64,000 nucleotides of DNA from Pelagimonas varians (GCF_003208435.1 NZ_QKMF01000014.1:1-64000); one strand, 5' to 3'; numbered from the stretch's first letter, positions 33,945-43,788 are shown. Translations and numbers: made by a program. The notes: generated by a model not told the origin, from the letters alone.

Positions 33945-35597
33945 TTAACGCTGAGCGGTTTGCCACTCAGGGTGGATCCAAGGCTCGGCATTGTCCGCAG
34001 GCAGACTGCGCCCCAAGACGTGATCGGATATCTTTTCGCCAACCATAATTGACGGTGCATTCAGATTTCCGTTGGTAATTTGAGGAAAGATCGAGCTGTC
34101 GGCAACACGTAACCCGTCTACCCCGATCACCCGCCCATGCGGGTCCACAACTGCCATCGGATCATCGACCGCCCCCATCTTGCATGTTCCGCAAGGGTGA
34201 TAAGCGCTCTCGACGTGCTCTTTGATGAACCCGTTCAGGTCCTCATCGCTTTGCAAGGCATCACCCGGCTGGATTTCGTGCCCGCGATAAGGTGCAAACG
34301 CCTCTTGGCCAAAGATTTCGCGGGTCAGACGAATCCCTGTGCGGAAATCCTCCCAGTCTTTTTCATGGCTCATATAGTTGAACAGAATATTCGGGGCCGC
34401 CTCGGGGTCGCTGGATTTCAAGGTAATTTCACCGCGCGACGGGGATCGCATGGGGCCAACATGGGCTTGAAAGCCATGCCCTTCCGATGCAACTTTGCCG
34501 TCATAGCGCACAGCAATTGGCAAAAAGTGGTATTGGATATCCGGGTATTGCACTCCGGCTTTTGACCGGATGAATCCGGCGCTTTCAAATTGGTTCGACG
34601 CCCCTGGCCCCGACCGGCCAAACAGCCAGCGCGCGCCCACATAGCCCTTACCCAGCAAGTTCCAGTATTTGGCCAGTGTCACAGGTTGCGTCGCCGCCTG
34701 TTGAATATACAGTTCCAGATGGTCTTGCAGGTTTTGCCCGACGCCCGGCCTATCCGCGACGACCTGGATGCCATGCTCGGTCAGTTGCGCTGCGGGTCCA
34801 ATGCCGGAATGCATCAGCAGTTTCGGTGAATTGATGGCGCTCGAGGCAATGATCACTTCGCAATTTGCTTCGATCTCTTCGATCTGACCTTGGCGGCGCA
34901 CCTCAACGCCGACAGCGCGGCCATCGCGGATCACAACTTTGCGGGCCAATCCACGCACCACCTGCGCACCCAGTTTTTCTGCCGGACGAAGATAAGCCTT
35001 GGCTGCAGACCAACGCGCGCCCTTCCAAACCGTCATATCGAACGGGCCGAAACCTTCTTGCTGATGACCGTTGTAGTCATCGGTCACCGGATATCCGGCC
35101 TGTCGACCAGCCTCAACAAAAGCCGGAACCAAAGGGTTGTCACGTTTGCCGCGCGTCACATGAAGTGGTCCGCCCTGTCCGCGCCATGAAGCGTCGCCAC
35201 CATGGCCGCCGGAATGCCAGTCTTCTTGGCGTTTGTAATAGGGCAGCACATCGGCATATCCCCAGCCGCTGGCCCCCATTTCACGCCAAGTGTCAAAATC
35301 CAAGGCATGGCCGCGCACGTAAATCATTCCGTTGATTGAAGATGACCCGCCGATGACTTTTCCGCGCGGGCAGGCCAACCGGCGCCCGTCCAAATGCGGC
35401 TCTGGTGCGCTTTCAAACCCCCAATCATAGGTTTTCATGCTCATCGGATAGCTCAGCGCGCCGGGCATATTGATAAAGGGGCCCCAATCACTGCCACCAT
35501 GTTCTATCACAATGACCGATTTGCCCGCCTCGGCCAGCCGAAACGCCATCGCACACCCGGCGCTGCCCGCGCCAACAACTACATAATCCGCCTTCAT
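33945..35597 (-). CDS. betA: Choline dehydrogenase
   Basis: 550 residues of the GMC oxidoreductase family. FAD-binding [20 protein letters not shown] (residues 5-24), GMC signature [13 protein letters not shown] (about 75-88) and the C-terminal GTCKMG and active-site His regions ([12 protein letters not shown]) are present. It oxidises choline to betaine aldehyde at the membrane. ATG 35597 is the family start; the frame reaches 35651 with no good signal. Last gene of betI-betC-betB-betA. Confidence 0.95.
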   Translation of the reverse strand: MKADYVVVGAGSAGCAMAFRLAEAGKSVIVIEHGGSDWGPFINMPGALSYPMSMKTYDWGFESAPEPHLDGRRLACPRGKVIGGSSSINGMIYVRGHALDFDTWREMGASGWGYADVLPYYKRQEDWHSGGHGGDASWRGQGGPLHVTRGKRDNPLVPAFVEAGRQAGYPVTDDYNGHQQEGFGPFDMTVWKGARWSAAKAYLRPAEKLGAQVVRGLARKVVIRDGRAVGVEVRRQGQIEEIEANCEVIIASSAINSPKLLMHSGIGPAAQLTEHGIQVVADRPGVGQNLQDHLELYIQQAATQPVTLAKYWNLLGKGYVGARWLFGRSGPGASNQFESAGFIRSKAGVQYPDIQYHFLPIAVRYDGKVASEGHGFQAHVGPMRSPSRGEITLKSSDPEAAPNILFNYMSHEKDWEDFRTGIRLTREIFGQEAFAPYRGHEIQPGDALQSDEDLNGFIKEHVESAYHPCGTCKMGAVDDPMAVVDPHGRVIGVDGLRVADSSIFPQITNGNLNAPSIMVGEKISDHVLGRSLPADNAEPWIHPEWQTAQR

Positions 35598-35734
35598 GGC
35601 ATCCCATCCTTCAAGACATCCTACGGGCTCCAAACACACCCAAAGGGTCAACGCACCTCAAAAGAGGCGAGCAAAAAATCCAGTGCGCTCAAAGCGCTCC
35701 GTAACCGCGTCACTACAAACGTTTGTTTTCATCT

Positions 35735-35788
35735 CCACGGCCCCGGCGAGACGGGGGTGGGCGGGTGGGCCGCTCGCCGGGGCCGTGG
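35735..35788. repeat. Strong hairpin between betB and betA with G-rich 17-nt loop motif
   Basis: A perfect 16-bp stem (CCACGGCCCCGGCGAG / CTCGCCGGGGCCGTGG) encloses 22 nt containing GGGGTGGGCGGGTGGGC (35754-35770) on the + strand, so C-rich in the bet transcript. The same 17-mer lies in the loop of the betC-betB hairpin. The + strand loop fits a G-quadruplex pattern. No T-run follows, so it may stabilise or process mRNA rather than terminate. Confidence 0.75.
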
Positions 35789-35809
35789 CCCACAAGCAAT
35801 CAACCAATC

Positions 35810-37267
35810 CTAGAACGGCGATTCCACATCGCCCATACGCACGTAGACCGACTTCACTTGGGAATAATGCTCGATGGCAACCTTGGCATTTTCACGTCCG
35901 ACGCCGGACATTTTTGATCCGCCAAACGGCATCTCCACAGGCGCGTCATTATAGGAATTGAGAAAACAGCTGCCCGCTTCCATCAACCCGATCACGCGAT
36001 GACCGCGCGTCAGATCACTGGTGAAAACACCGGCCGACAATCCAAATTCGGTATCATTTGCGCGAGCGATCACATCCTCTTCATCTTCGAAATCCAGAAC
36101 GGCCATCACGGGGCCAAAAATCTCTTCGCGCGCGATCACCATGTCGTCTTTGACATCAGCAAAAACCGTCGGCTGAATAAAAAACCCATCACCTTCGATT
36201 TTCGCCCCGCCAAAGACCAGACGCGCGCCCTCTTCTTTGCCCTTGGCAATGTAGGACATCACAATCTCTCGCTGGTGCTGGCTGGTCATAGGGCCAAAGT
36301 TGACAGTTTCATCCATTGGATCGCCAATCTTGGCAGTCGCCAAACGCTCGGCCAACCGCTTCAAGAAGGCTTCCTTGATACCCTTTTGCACAAAGACCCG
36401 TGTGCCATTGGAACAGACCTGACCAGACGAATAGAAGTTCGCCAAAATTGCACCACCGACGGCGTTCTCCAGGTCCGCATCGTCAAAGATGATCAGCGGA
36501 CTTTTCCCGCCCAGCTCCATGGTGACATGTTTCATGCTGTCAGCCGCCGCCGCATAGACCTTACGACCAGTCGGCACAGAGCCGGTCAAAGACACCTTGT
36601 CGACATCAGGGTCCGTCACCAAAGCCGCCCCAACTGCGCCGGCTCCTTGGATCACGTTGTACAACCCCGCTGGCAGCCCCGCCTCGACCAAAATCTCAGC
36701 CACTTTCAAGGCACATAACGGAGTGGTTTCACTGGGTTTGAATATCATCGCATTGCCACAAGCCAACGCTGGCGCGCCTTTCCAGCAAGCGATCTGCGTT
36801 GGATAATTCCACGCGCCAATCCCAACGCAGACGCCCAGCGCTTCGCGGACGGTATATCCCCAGTCCCCACCCAAATTGACATGCTCACCGGTCAAAGCCC
36901 CTGCCAAACCGCCAAAGTATTCAAGCGCATCAGCCCCCGAAGTCGCATCCACATACAGCGTTTCCGACATCGGTTTTCCGGTGTCATAGGTCTCAAGCTG
37001 CGACAAAGCATGGTTGCGTTCGCGCATGATGTCCGCCGCACGGCGCAATACCCGGCCCCGTTCTGTTCCGGATTTGGTAGCCCACTCTTTTTGCGCGGCT
37101 TTGGCAGACGAAATCGCGGCCGCGACCACGGCGGGGGTTGCGGCGTGAACACGGGCGATTACAGCCCCAGTCGCCGGATATACCACTTCGATCAACTCGC
37201 CGTCGGTGTCTTCAAGGTAGGTGCCATTTACAAAATGGCTGGCAGTGGGCTGCGTATTATACGCCAT
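35810..37267 (-). CDS. betB: Betaine-aldehyde dehydrogenase
   Basis: 485 residues of the ALDH superfamily. Catalytic Glu in [10 protein letters not shown] (about 250-259), catalytic Cys in [11 protein letters not shown] (about 284-294), and cofactor segments GAWNYP and GSVPTG are all present. It oxidises betaine aldehyde to glycine betaine with NAD(P)+. ATG 37267 has GGAG at 7 bases; the extra upstream codons of the frame are not needed. Flanked on both sides by hairpins sharing the same loop sequence. Confidence 0.95.
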   Translation of the reverse strand: MAYNTQPTASHFVNGTYLEDTDGELIEVVYPATGAVIARVHAATPAVVAAAISSAKAAQKEWATKSGTERGRVLRRAADIMRERNHALSQLETYDTGKPMSETLYVDATSGADALEYFGGLAGALTGEHVNLGGDWGYTVREALGVCVGIGAWNYPTQIACWKGAPALACGNAMIFKPSETTPLCALKVAEILVEAGLPAGLYNVIQGAGAVGAALVTDPDVDKVSLTGSVPTGRKVYAAAADSMKHVTMELGGKSPLIIFDDADLENAVGGAILANFYSSGQVCSNGTRVFVQKGIKEAFLKRLAERLATAKIGDPMDETVNFGPMTSQHQREIVMSYIAKGKEEGARLVFGGAKIEGDGFFIQPTVFADVKDDMVIAREEIFGPVMAVLDFEDEEDVIARANDTEFGLSAGVFTSDLTRGHRVIGLMEAGSCFLNSYNDAPVEMPFGGSKMSGVGRENAKVAIEHYSQVKSVYVRMGDVESPF

Positions 37268-37299
37268 GTGTCGTCTCCAAAATCTCAGGTCGCGTGACA

Positions 37300-37350
37300 C
37301 GCCGGTTTGACGCGTCGGGGTGGGCGGGTGGGCGGCGTGTCAAACCGGCG
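37300..37350. repeat. Strong hairpin between betC and betB with the same G-rich loop
   Basis: A 15-bp stem (CGCCGGTTTGACGCG / CGTGTCAAACCGGCG, one G-U) encloses 21 nt containing GGGGTGGGCGGGTGGGC (37317-37333). The stem sequence is unrelated to that at 35735-35788, while the loop 17-mer is identical. It lies 33 bp upstream of the betB start. Confidence 0.75.
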
Positions 37351-37369
37351 GCCCGATCCCATCCAAGTG

Positions 37370-38875
37370 TTATTCCCCGCGCGGAAAGCGCTGGTTGTCT
37401 TCCAAGTCGTTCAAATCCATGTGGTTGCGCATGTAACGTTCCGATGCCTTTTGCAGCGGCTGATAGTCCCACGGGAAATAACCGCCTTGGCGCAAGGCCT
37501 CATAGACCACCAGACGCCGCGCCTGAGATTGGCGAATTTCACCGTCAAACCGGCCCAGATCCCAGCGTTTCTCGGCTTTGGCACGCATGGCTTCCAGCGT
37601 TCCGGCGTGCACCGGAGTGTCCGCCAAATTGGTCAGCTCATGTGGATCAGCGTCCAGATCGAACAACTGCTCGGGATCGAGGCTACAGGCAATATATTTC
37701 CACTTGCCATAGCGCAGACAAACAAGCGGCGCATACGATGCCTCGGCGGTGTATTCCATCGCAACGGGTGACGTACGTTCAGCGCCATTCATCACCGGCA
37801 GCAGGCTTTCCCCCGCAGTCCAAGGCGCAACTTCTCCCATGTCAATTCCGGCCAGATCGGTCAGCGTCGGACACAGATCGATGGTCGAAACAGGTGCCTC
37901 AACTTTTGCACCCTGCCCGTCCGGCACAGCAATCATCAACGGAACCCGCGCCGATCCTTCAAAGAACGACATTTTGTACCAAAGCCCGCGTTCACCCAGC
38001 ATATCACCGTGATCCGACACAAAAACCACCACGGCCTCTTGCCGCGTTTCTTCCAAGACTGCCAACAGTTCGCCGACCTTGTCATCCAGATAGGAAATAT
38101 TGGCAAAATAGGCACGGCGGGCCCGCCGGATGTTGTCAGCCGTCACATCAAAGGACCGCCAATCATTGGCATCAAAAATCCGCTTCGAATGCGGGTCATG
38201 ATCCTTGTAATCCATGGCCGGAACCTCGGGCTCCAAATGCTGGCAATCCTCGTAAAGGTCCCAGTATTTCTTGCGGGCCACATAGGGATCATGCGGATGG
38301 GTGAAGCTGGCAGTTACGCACCAAGGGCGATCATCCTTACCGCGCGCAAGATCGTACAGCTTCATTTTAGCATGATGCGCGACCTCGTCATCATACTCCA
38401 TCTGGTTGGAAATCTCGGCCACGCCGGCCCCGGTGACCGACCCCATATTGTGATACCACCAGTCAATCCGTTCACCCGGTTTGCGGTAGTCCGGTGTCCA
38501 GCCAAAATCAGCCGGATAGATGTCCGTGGTCAGACGTTCTTCGAAACCATGCAACTGGTCGGGACCAACAAAATGCATTTTTCCGGACAGACAGGTATAG
38601 TATCCGGCCCGCCGCAGATGATGCGCATAAGTTGGAATATCGCTCGCGAACTCAGCGGCATTGTCATAGACGCGCGTCTGGCTTGGAAGTTGACCAGACA
38701 TAAAGCTGGCACGCCCCGGCGCGCATAGCGGGCTGGCAGTATAGCTATTGGCAAAGCGGGTTGAACGCGCTGCCAGTTTTTTGAGGTTGGGAACGTGCAA
38801 CCAGTCCACAGGGCCATCCGGAAACAATGTCCCGTTGAGCTGGTCGACCATAATGATCAAAATATTGGGTTTCAT
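37370..38875 (-). CDS. betC: Choline-sulfatase
   Basis: 501 residues. The sulfatase signature with the cysteine converted to formylglycine is CAPGR (SPLCAPGRASFMSGQ, about residues 50-64); metal ligands lie in IIMVDQLNG near the N-terminus and SDHGDMLGE (about 290-298). The C-terminal DUF/choline-sulfatase extension is present. It hydrolyses choline-O-sulfate to choline and sulfate. Its ATG overlaps the betI stop (ATGA). Choline sulfate is an osmolyte of marine algae and fungi, so the operon feeds an external source into betaine. Confidence 0.95.
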   Translation of the reverse strand: MKPNILIIMVDQLNGTLFPDGPVDWLHVPNLKKLAARSTRFANSYTASPLCAPGRASFMSGQLPSQTRVYDNAAEFASDIPTYAHHLRRAGYYTCLSGKMHFVGPDQLHGFEERLTTDIYPADFGWTPDYRKPGERIDWWYHNMGSVTGAGVAEISNQMEYDDEVAHHAKMKLYDLARGKDDRPWCVTASFTHPHDPYVARKKYWDLYEDCQHLEPEVPAMDYKDHDPHSKRIFDANDWRSFDVTADNIRRARRAYFANISYLDDKVGELLAVLEETRQEAVVVFVSDHGDMLGERGLWYKMSFFEGSARVPLMIAVPDGQGAKVEAPVSTIDLCPTLTDLAGIDMGEVAPWTAGESLLPVMNGAERTSPVAMEYTAEASYAPLVCLRYGKWKYIACSLDPEQLFDLDADPHELTNLADTPVHAGTLEAMRAKAEKRWDLGRFDGEIRQSQARRLVVYEALRQGGYFPWDYQPLQKASERYMRNHMDLNDLEDNQRFPRGE

Positions 38876-39444
38876 ACTGCGCCCTCTCCCGTCAAGGCAT
38901 GAGCAACGGCCCGAACCTGCGCGGCAGCGCTCGCCATGTCGCGCTTGTCCAAAGCCGAGCGCAAATACACACCATCAATTTGCGCAGCCACAATCACAGC
39001 CACGGTTTCGGGATCCGCGCAGCGGCCCCGCAAGGCGTGGGTCAGGTTGCTGTTCAAGCGGCGTTGGTAGATGTTGAGCAAACGGGCTGCTTCGGCATCG
39101 CGCTGTGCCAAAACATAAAAATTCAGCCAGGCTGAAATCGCCGCCGGATCAAAGCAATTGGGGTCAAAGCTGCCGTCGATGATCGCCTCAAGCCGTTTGC
39201 CGGGCGCAGCCCCGTCCAAGGCTGCACGGACATCGCGCGAATATTCGGTCATGATATGGCGCATGGCCGCCAGAAAAATCTGCGCTTTTCCGCCGAAATA
39301 GTGATGCGCCAGCGCGCTCGACATTCCTGCACGTTTGGCGATCTGGCCCACGGTCACATCAAGTGAACCAGCGGCTCCGATTTCTTCGACTGTAGCGGCC
39401 ACAAGGGCAGCGCGTCGTTTTGGTTCTTGTCCAATCTTAGGCAT
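38872..39444 (-). CDS. betI: Transcriptional repressor BetI
   Basis: 190 residues of the TetR family. The N-terminal helix-turn-helix (LDVTVGQIAKRAGMSSALAHHYFGGK, split by the recognition helix about 33-55) and start MPKIGQEPKRRAALVAAT match BetI. BetI represses bet genes until choline is present. ATG 39444 is chosen by family start; the frame extends to 39480 over the operator. First gene of the operon; a matching palindrome lies 20 bp upstream. Confidence 0.92.
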   Translation of the reverse strand: MPKIGQEPKRRAALVAATVEEIGAAGSLDVTVGQIAKRAGMSSALAHHYFGGKAQIFLAAMRHIMTEYSRDVRAALDGAAPGKRLEAIIDGSFDPNCFDPAAISAWLNFYVLAQRDAEAARLLNIYQRRLNSNLTHALRGRCADPETVAVIVAAQIDGVYLRSALDKRDMASAAAQVRAVAHALTGEGAV

Positions 39445-39463
39445 ACAAGAATTGCTGCCGGTT

Positions 39464-39481
39464 ATTGACTGACAAGTCAAT
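39464..39481. promoter_or_regulatory. BetI-type operator
   Basis: ATTGACT-GACA-AGTCAAT is a perfect 7+7 palindrome directly upstream of betI. It resembles the TTGATTGA/TCAAT-type palindrome bound by BetI in enterobacteria, and its position predicts autoregulation of the bet operon. Binding is inferred. Confidence 0.7.
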
Positions 39482-39688
39482 CAAAATCAGACACACCGCG
39501 AAATGCCGTTAAGCTCCGTCCACTTTGAGTGGCTCATCCCCCTAGTCGAGGCCTGCCAAACCGTCTGCATTCTGAAATGTTCCGTTGCCCGCCAAGTTGC
39601 GGTGCCAAATCGGGCCCCGGTTTGTGATGCGACGTTCTTAAGCCTTTGCGGCCTGCACATCCAAAGCGCGGATCACACGCCCACCGGA

Positions 39689-39868
39689 TCAAATTTCCAG
39701 CAAGCCCAACACCTGGTTTTGCGGCAGGCGGGCCACTTCGACCCCCACATCAGTCCGGCGCAGATTGTAGCCGTAGCCCCGCATACGGAACCGCCATTCG
39801 GCTTCGGACAACACTTTGGCACGTTCTTTTAGCAAGAAGGCCACGATCTCGGTCATATTTTCGGTCAT
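39689..39868 (-). CDS. Small conserved hypothetical protein (59 aa)
   Basis: ATG 39868 has GGAG six bases upstream. The protein begins MTENMTEIVAFLLKERAKVL and has a basic aromatic middle (WRFRMRGYGYNLRR). No signal peptide or membrane segment. I recall similar short roseobacter proteins of unknown role but cannot name a family. It is monocistronic between betI and the EamA transporter, all facing the same way except betI divergence of function. Confidence 0.6.
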   Translation of the reverse strand: MTENMTEIVAFLLKERAKVLSEAEWRFRMRGYGYNLRRTDVGVEVARLPQNQVLGLLEI

Positions 39869-39999
39869 TTTAGTCTCCGCAAACATCCTACTCTCCATCA
39901 ATCACACTAAGCGGTGATGGTTGATAAATTGCTTAGCGAATGCGGCTAGATCAGGGCCCTTCAAAGGGATTTTAGCGAAGTGGACGGTTCCAGAGCAGC

Positions 40000-40893
40000 C
40001 TAGTGTTTGGTCTCCATGACGCCCGGCGTGACGCGCCGGTTCAACACTGCCTCACGCCAAGTGATAAAGACAACCGCCGCCATGATCAGACCGCCGCCCG
40101 CAATCACCCAAGGGTCAATCGCCTCGTTGAAAACCAGTGCGCCCAAGGCCACAGACCAAACCAGCTGCAGAAATGTCACCGGTTGCGTCACTGTCAAAGG
40201 CGCGGCCTTGAAGGCCAAAGTCATCGCGTAGTGACCGCCTGTTGCAAAGCACGCCACACCAAACAAAACAAACAAGTCCCACCAGCTGGGCCAGACCCAA
40301 ACTGCCAGCGCCATAGGGGCAAGACCTATGGTCACGGTAATCGACATACTGGCCACCACCATGGCAGGGCTGGTCTCGCCCGACAGGATTTTGGCAATCA
40401 GGTAGGACGCGGCAAAACAGCTGGCGGTGATCAACATGGCAAAGTGGCCGGGGTCCAATTCTCGAAAACCCGGCCGCAAGATGATCAGCGCCCCGACTAT
40501 AGCTGCCACAATGGCCAATATCCTGCGCAGGGCCAAACGTTCCCCCAGCAACAAGACCGCCAGCAAAGTCACAAAAATAGGGTTGAGATAATTCATCGAG
40601 GTGACTTCAGCCAATGGGATGCGCGTCATGGCGTAGAACCAGAACGCAACGCCCAGCGATTGAAACACACCGCGCACGCAGACCAGTTTCCATTGACGCG
40701 AGGTTGGCCGGACATCGCGCAATTCGCGCCACATCGGGATCAAAAACACCAAGCCAAGAACATAGCGTAAAAACGCCGCCTCAGGTGCGGGCACCCGCCC
40801 ATGCATGGTTTTCACCAGCGCGGTGACCGCGACAAAGCATAGCCCTGTCACAACCATCCAGAAAATTCCGATACCGGGGCGCGCTTGTTCCAT
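40000..40893 (-). CDS. DMT-superfamily (EamA) transporter
   Basis: 297 residues with ten predicted transmembrane helices in two EamA repeats (about 10-140 and 150-280); PxAEVTSMNYLNPIF-like segment near residue 95-110 is typical. Exports or imports small metabolites across the inner membrane; substrate unknown. Starts ATG 40893; it lies downstream of argO on the same strand with a 56-bp gap. Confidence 0.87.
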   Translation of the reverse strand: MEQARPGIGIFWMVVTGLCFVAVTALVKTMHGRVPAPEAAFLRYVLGLVFLIPMWRELRDVRPTSRQWKLVCVRGVFQSLGVAFWFYAMTRIPLAEVTSMNYLNPIFVTLLAVLLLGERLALRRILAIVAAIVGALIILRPGFRELDPGHFAMLITASCFAASYLIAKILSGETSPAMVVASMSITVTIGLAPMALAVWVWPSWWDLFVLFGVACFATGGHYAMTLAFKAAPLTVTQPVTFLQLVWSVALGALVFNEAIDPWVIAGGGLIMAAVVFITWREAVLNRRVTPGVMETKH

Positions 40894-40949
40894 CCCTAGA
40901 TGCTTAACTTATTTACCACTGGGGGCAAGACCCCTTCCGCCGATCCCGA

Positions 40950-41543
40950 TCACCCCATCAAAAGGCTGGCCGCGATCAGCAGCATTGTCAGACCGATCAT
41001 CAGGTCCAGCACCCGCCAGGCAACAGCTTTTTCAAACAGTGGAGCCAACAGCCTTGCGCCATAGCCCAGCGTGAAAAAGAAAGCAAAACTGGCGCTCATC
41101 GCCCCAAAGGCAAAATTCAAACGGTCTTCATATTGGCCAGACACCGCCCCCAGCAACACAACTGTATCAAGGTAGACATGCGGGTTAAGCCATGTCAGTG
41201 CCAAACATGTCAGCACGGCCGCCTTCAGGCCGCCAGCTTGCGGCCCTGCACGCATCACCTGCCCGCCCCGCCATGCCGCCAACAATGTGCGCAGCCCATA
41301 CCACACCAAAAATGCAGCCCCAAACAGGCGCATTCCCCATTCCAACCCCGGCACCGCTTGGGTCAAAGCCCCAAAGCCTGCAACTCCGGCAGCAATCAGC
41401 AGGGCGTCGGAAAGGGCGCAGACCAAAACCACCGGCAGCACATGTTCACGCAACAGCCCTTGGCGTAAAACAAAGGCATTTTGTGCTCCGATTGCTAAAA
41501 TCAAACTGAACCCAAGGGCAAAGCCGGCAAAATATGCGGTCAT
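40950..41543 (-). CDS. argO: LysE/ArgO-family amino-acid exporter
   Basis: 197 residues with about six transmembrane helices. Conserved LysE motif LAIGAQNAFVLRQGL (about 15-29) and TWLNPHVYLDT (about 120-130) are characteristic of ArgO. It exports basic amino acids (arginine/lysine). ATG 41543 follows GGAG. Divergent from the LysR gene that is its probable activator (87 bp apart). Confidence 0.9.
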   Translation of the reverse strand: MTAYFAGFALGFSLILAIGAQNAFVLRQGLLREHVLPVVLVCALSDALLIAAGVAGFGALTQAVPGLEWGMRLFGAAFLVWYGLRTLLAAWRGGQVMRAGPQAGGLKAAVLTCLALTWLNPHVYLDTVVLLGAVSGQYEDRLNFAFGAMSASFAFFFTLGYGARLLAPLFEKAVAWRVLDLMIGLTMLLIAASLLMG

Positions 41544-41630
41544 CTGTGTTTCTCCTATTCGCGACGCTTGACTACCGCGCCAGCCGTCTGCAATCAAATT
41601 AAAGAGACTACACCGACATTAGGCAGGCTA

Positions 41631-42521
41631 ATGAATTTTGACCCCCACCATCTTGCGGCCCTTGCAGCGGTTTTGCGCCATGGCAGCTTTGACGCTGCCG
41701 CCTCTGCGCTCCATGTCACGCCCTCTGCGATTTCGCAGCGGATCAAAGCATTGGAAGAACGGGTGGGGTCAGCGCTGGTCAACCGAACCACGCCCTGTTC
41801 AGGCACCCCGCATGGACTGCGGATTGCCAAGCACGCCGAAGACATCGGCCTGCTGGAAACTGCGCTGACACGCGATTTACATCTGGACGGAGGCGATCTG
41901 GCCCAACATGTGCGCGTGGCCATCAATGCCGACAGTTTGGCAACATGGTTTGTTCCGGCAATGGCGCAAGTGCCAGACATCTTGTTTGACCTCGAACTTG
42001 ACGATCAAGATCACAGTGCAGACTGGTTGAAACGCGGCGCTGTCAGTGCGGCGGTCACAACAGCTCTCGCCATTCCCGGCTGCGCGGCCTATCCGCTCGG
42101 ATCGCTTCGCTATATCGCAACGGCATCGCCTGCGTTTGTGCAGCGCTGGTTTCCAAAGGGCGTCACCACTGCCGGACTGAACGCAGCCCCCAATCTGGTC
42201 TTTAACGCCAAAGACGGGTTGCAACGGCAATGGCTGACCCGCCAGTCAGCTGCGCGTGCTGCGCCGCCAAGCCACTACCTGCCGTCGACGCAGGCCTTTG
42301 TAGATGCGGCTATTGCGGGCATAGGCTGGGGCATGAACCCTGAAATTCTTGTGCGGAGCGCGATCCGGCAGGGCACATTGGTGCCGCTGGTCAATGACGC
42401 CGCGCTGGACGTGCCTTTGGTCTGGCAAGTCAGCCGGATTTTGGCACCGGCGCTCAAACCGTTGACCGCAGCGGTTGTGAAAACCGCCCGTGCCAGCTTG
42501 GTTCAGTCCCCCGCATCCTGA
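41631..42521 (+). CDS. argP: LysR-family regulator ArgP
   Basis: 296 residues. N-terminal HTH (HLAALAAVLRHGSFDAAASALHV, then SAISQRIKALEERVG; residues about 6-50) and a periplasmic-binding-like effector domain. Its sequence and divergent placement beside argO match ArgP/IciA, which activates argO in response to arginine or lysine. ATG 41631 has a weak AGG. Its 3' end overlaps the convergent membrane-protein gene by 19 bp. Confidence 0.9.
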   Translation: MNFDPHHLAALAAVLRHGSFDAAASALHVTPSAISQRIKALEERVGSALVNRTTPCSGTPHGLRIAKHAEDIGLLETALTRDLHLDGGDLAQHVRVAINADSLATWFVPAMAQVPDILFDLELDDQDHSADWLKRGAVSAAVTTALAIPGCAAYPLGSLRYIATASPAFVQRWFPKGVTTAGLNAAPNLVFNAKDGLQRQWLTRQSAARAAPPSHYLPSTQAFVDAAIAGIGWGMNPEILVRSAIRQGTLVPLVNDAALDVPLVWQVSRILAPALKPLTAAVVKTARASLVQSPAS

Positions 42522-43327
42522 CTGCGCCCGAACAGGTAATCCACCAGCAAGCCCATACGAAATGGCAAGCTGTCCTTGTTTTCAGCCAGTTGCCGAACCG
42601 TCATCCGCCGTTTGCGGATCACAGCGCGGGCGACTTTGTAGTCAAATGCCCGTTTCCGTTTAAGCAGCGCAGATGGCATCAGTTTTTGCAGCCCCTTCCA
42701 CAGCAATCCAAGCTGCAAAAACGCCACGGCCTTGAAGGTGGATTTTTGCACTGTCACCCAGATCATCCGGCCCAGAGCGGCCCCGGCGGCGATGATCCAA
42801 AGCGGCAATTTGACAGTAAACAAGATCACCCACAGCCCAAAGGAGCTGATCGACAAAGCGATCGACGCAAACAGCAAAATCAGACCCGACACGACCTTTT
42901 CCGCCGTTGACAGCTGTCCGTACCACAGCATCATCCGCGCATATTGCGCCCGAACGGCTTCGATATATCGGGTAAAGACGCCCGCCAACCGCCGCAGCAA
43001 GGCCTTGCCCAAGACCATCGGCATCAAGGTCGTCATCAGCCATTTCTTGATCAGCTCGATCTTGAAAAAAGCCGATCCTTGCATTTTCAGCCAGACCAGT
43101 AAGACCGGCCATTCCAAGCTGGCAGTCTTTTTCAAGATAATTTTGAGTTGCACAAAAATCAGACCGCCAGCGATCAAAGCGTCCTTGCCAAAATAGTGCA
43201 AGGCGACGGCGGACAGCCCGACAACCACGATCAAAAGAAGAAGAGCGCGAAACAACATGTGACGTGCATAGGACAGCCCCAAAGCCAGAGCAAGCATCCG
43301 AACGCCGTCCGACCGGCCCTTCTGCAT
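42503..43327 (-). CDS. Hypothetical membrane protein
   Basis: About 274 residues. Four hydrophobic segments can be seen: MLFRALLLLIVVVGLSAVAL and the following GGLIFVQL near the N-terminus, VVSGLILLFASIALSISSF and WVILFTVKLPLWIIAAGAAL in the middle. The C-terminus is strongly basic (LLKRKRAFDYKVARAVIRKRR) and probably cytosolic. No family recognised. ATG 43327 is chosen over the TTG at 43333; an internal ATG at 43297 is possible, none has a good ribosome binding site. It overlaps argP tail to tail by 19 bp. Confidence 0.6.
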   Translation of the reverse strand: MQKGRSDGVRMLALALGLSYARHMLFRALLLLIVVVGLSAVALHYFGKDALIAGGLIFVQLKIILKKTASLEWPVLLVWLKMQGSAFFKIELIKKWLMTTLMPMVLGKALLRRLAGVFTRYIEAVRAQYARMMLWYGQLSTAEKVVSGLILLFASIALSISSFGLWVILFTVKLPLWIIAAGAALGRMIWVTVQKSTFKAVAFLQLGLLWKGLQKLMPSALLKRKRAFDYKVARAVIRKRRMTVRQLAENKDSLPFRMGLLVDYLFGRSQDAGD

Positions 43328-43443
43328 CAGCAATCGTGATCCAGATCAACGTCAACATAAGACTTTTAGAATATGATACCAAATGTCGGAAGAGAGGCCT
43401 CCGGCCCTGCCGACAGCCAACCGGATAAGGGGAGGAAAGACCC

Positions 43444-43788
43444 ATGAAACACGTCATCACACTGGCCGCTGCCGGATTGCTGGCCTTGGCCGCGCAGACC
43501 GCTGTTGCGGGTGATTGTACGGGCTATGTGACTGGCTTGCGTCCAATCAGCCAATACAACCACGCCAAAGGCAACGGCTTTTTAGCAGTGCGAACGGGGC
43601 CCAGTTCCAACTATCGTCAGATCAGTGAGCTATATGGCGGTGATGAGGTTTCGGTCTGGGACCGGTCCGGCAATTGGTACCGTGTGCAATGCATGTCAGG
43701 TCGCTGCGAAAACCCGCTCTGGGGGCAACCAAACCCCAATGGCTGGGTCTACGGCAAGTACCTGAACATCGGCGGCGTTTGCCCTTAG
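43444..43788 (+). CDS. Secreted bacterial SH3-domain protein
   Basis: 114 residues with a signal peptide (ends about TAVAG). The mature part is a single SH3_3-type domain (FLAVRTGPSSNYRQISELYGGDEV, then GNWYRVQC), with Cys pairs in CTGY, CMSGRC and the C-terminal CP that probably form disulfides. Such domains bind peptidoglycan or partner proteins in the periplasm. GGGGAGG precedes the ATG. Followed by a strong hairpin. Confidence 0.85.
   Translation: MKHVITLAAAGLLALAAQTAVAGDCTGYVTGLRPISQYNHAKGNGFLAVRTGPSSNYRQISELYGGDEVSVWDRSGNWYRVQCMSGRCENPLWGQPNPNGWVYGKYLNIGGVCP

Noticed and set aside
37138-38304. 388-codon open frame opposite betB/betC
   Set aside because: Antisense to two well-recognised genes and running through the intergenic hairpin; composition Arg/Pro/His-rich as typical of shadows.
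43385-43563. Minus-strand frame ahead of the SH3 gene
   Set aside because: It overlaps the SH3 signal peptide region in antisense and has no start signal.
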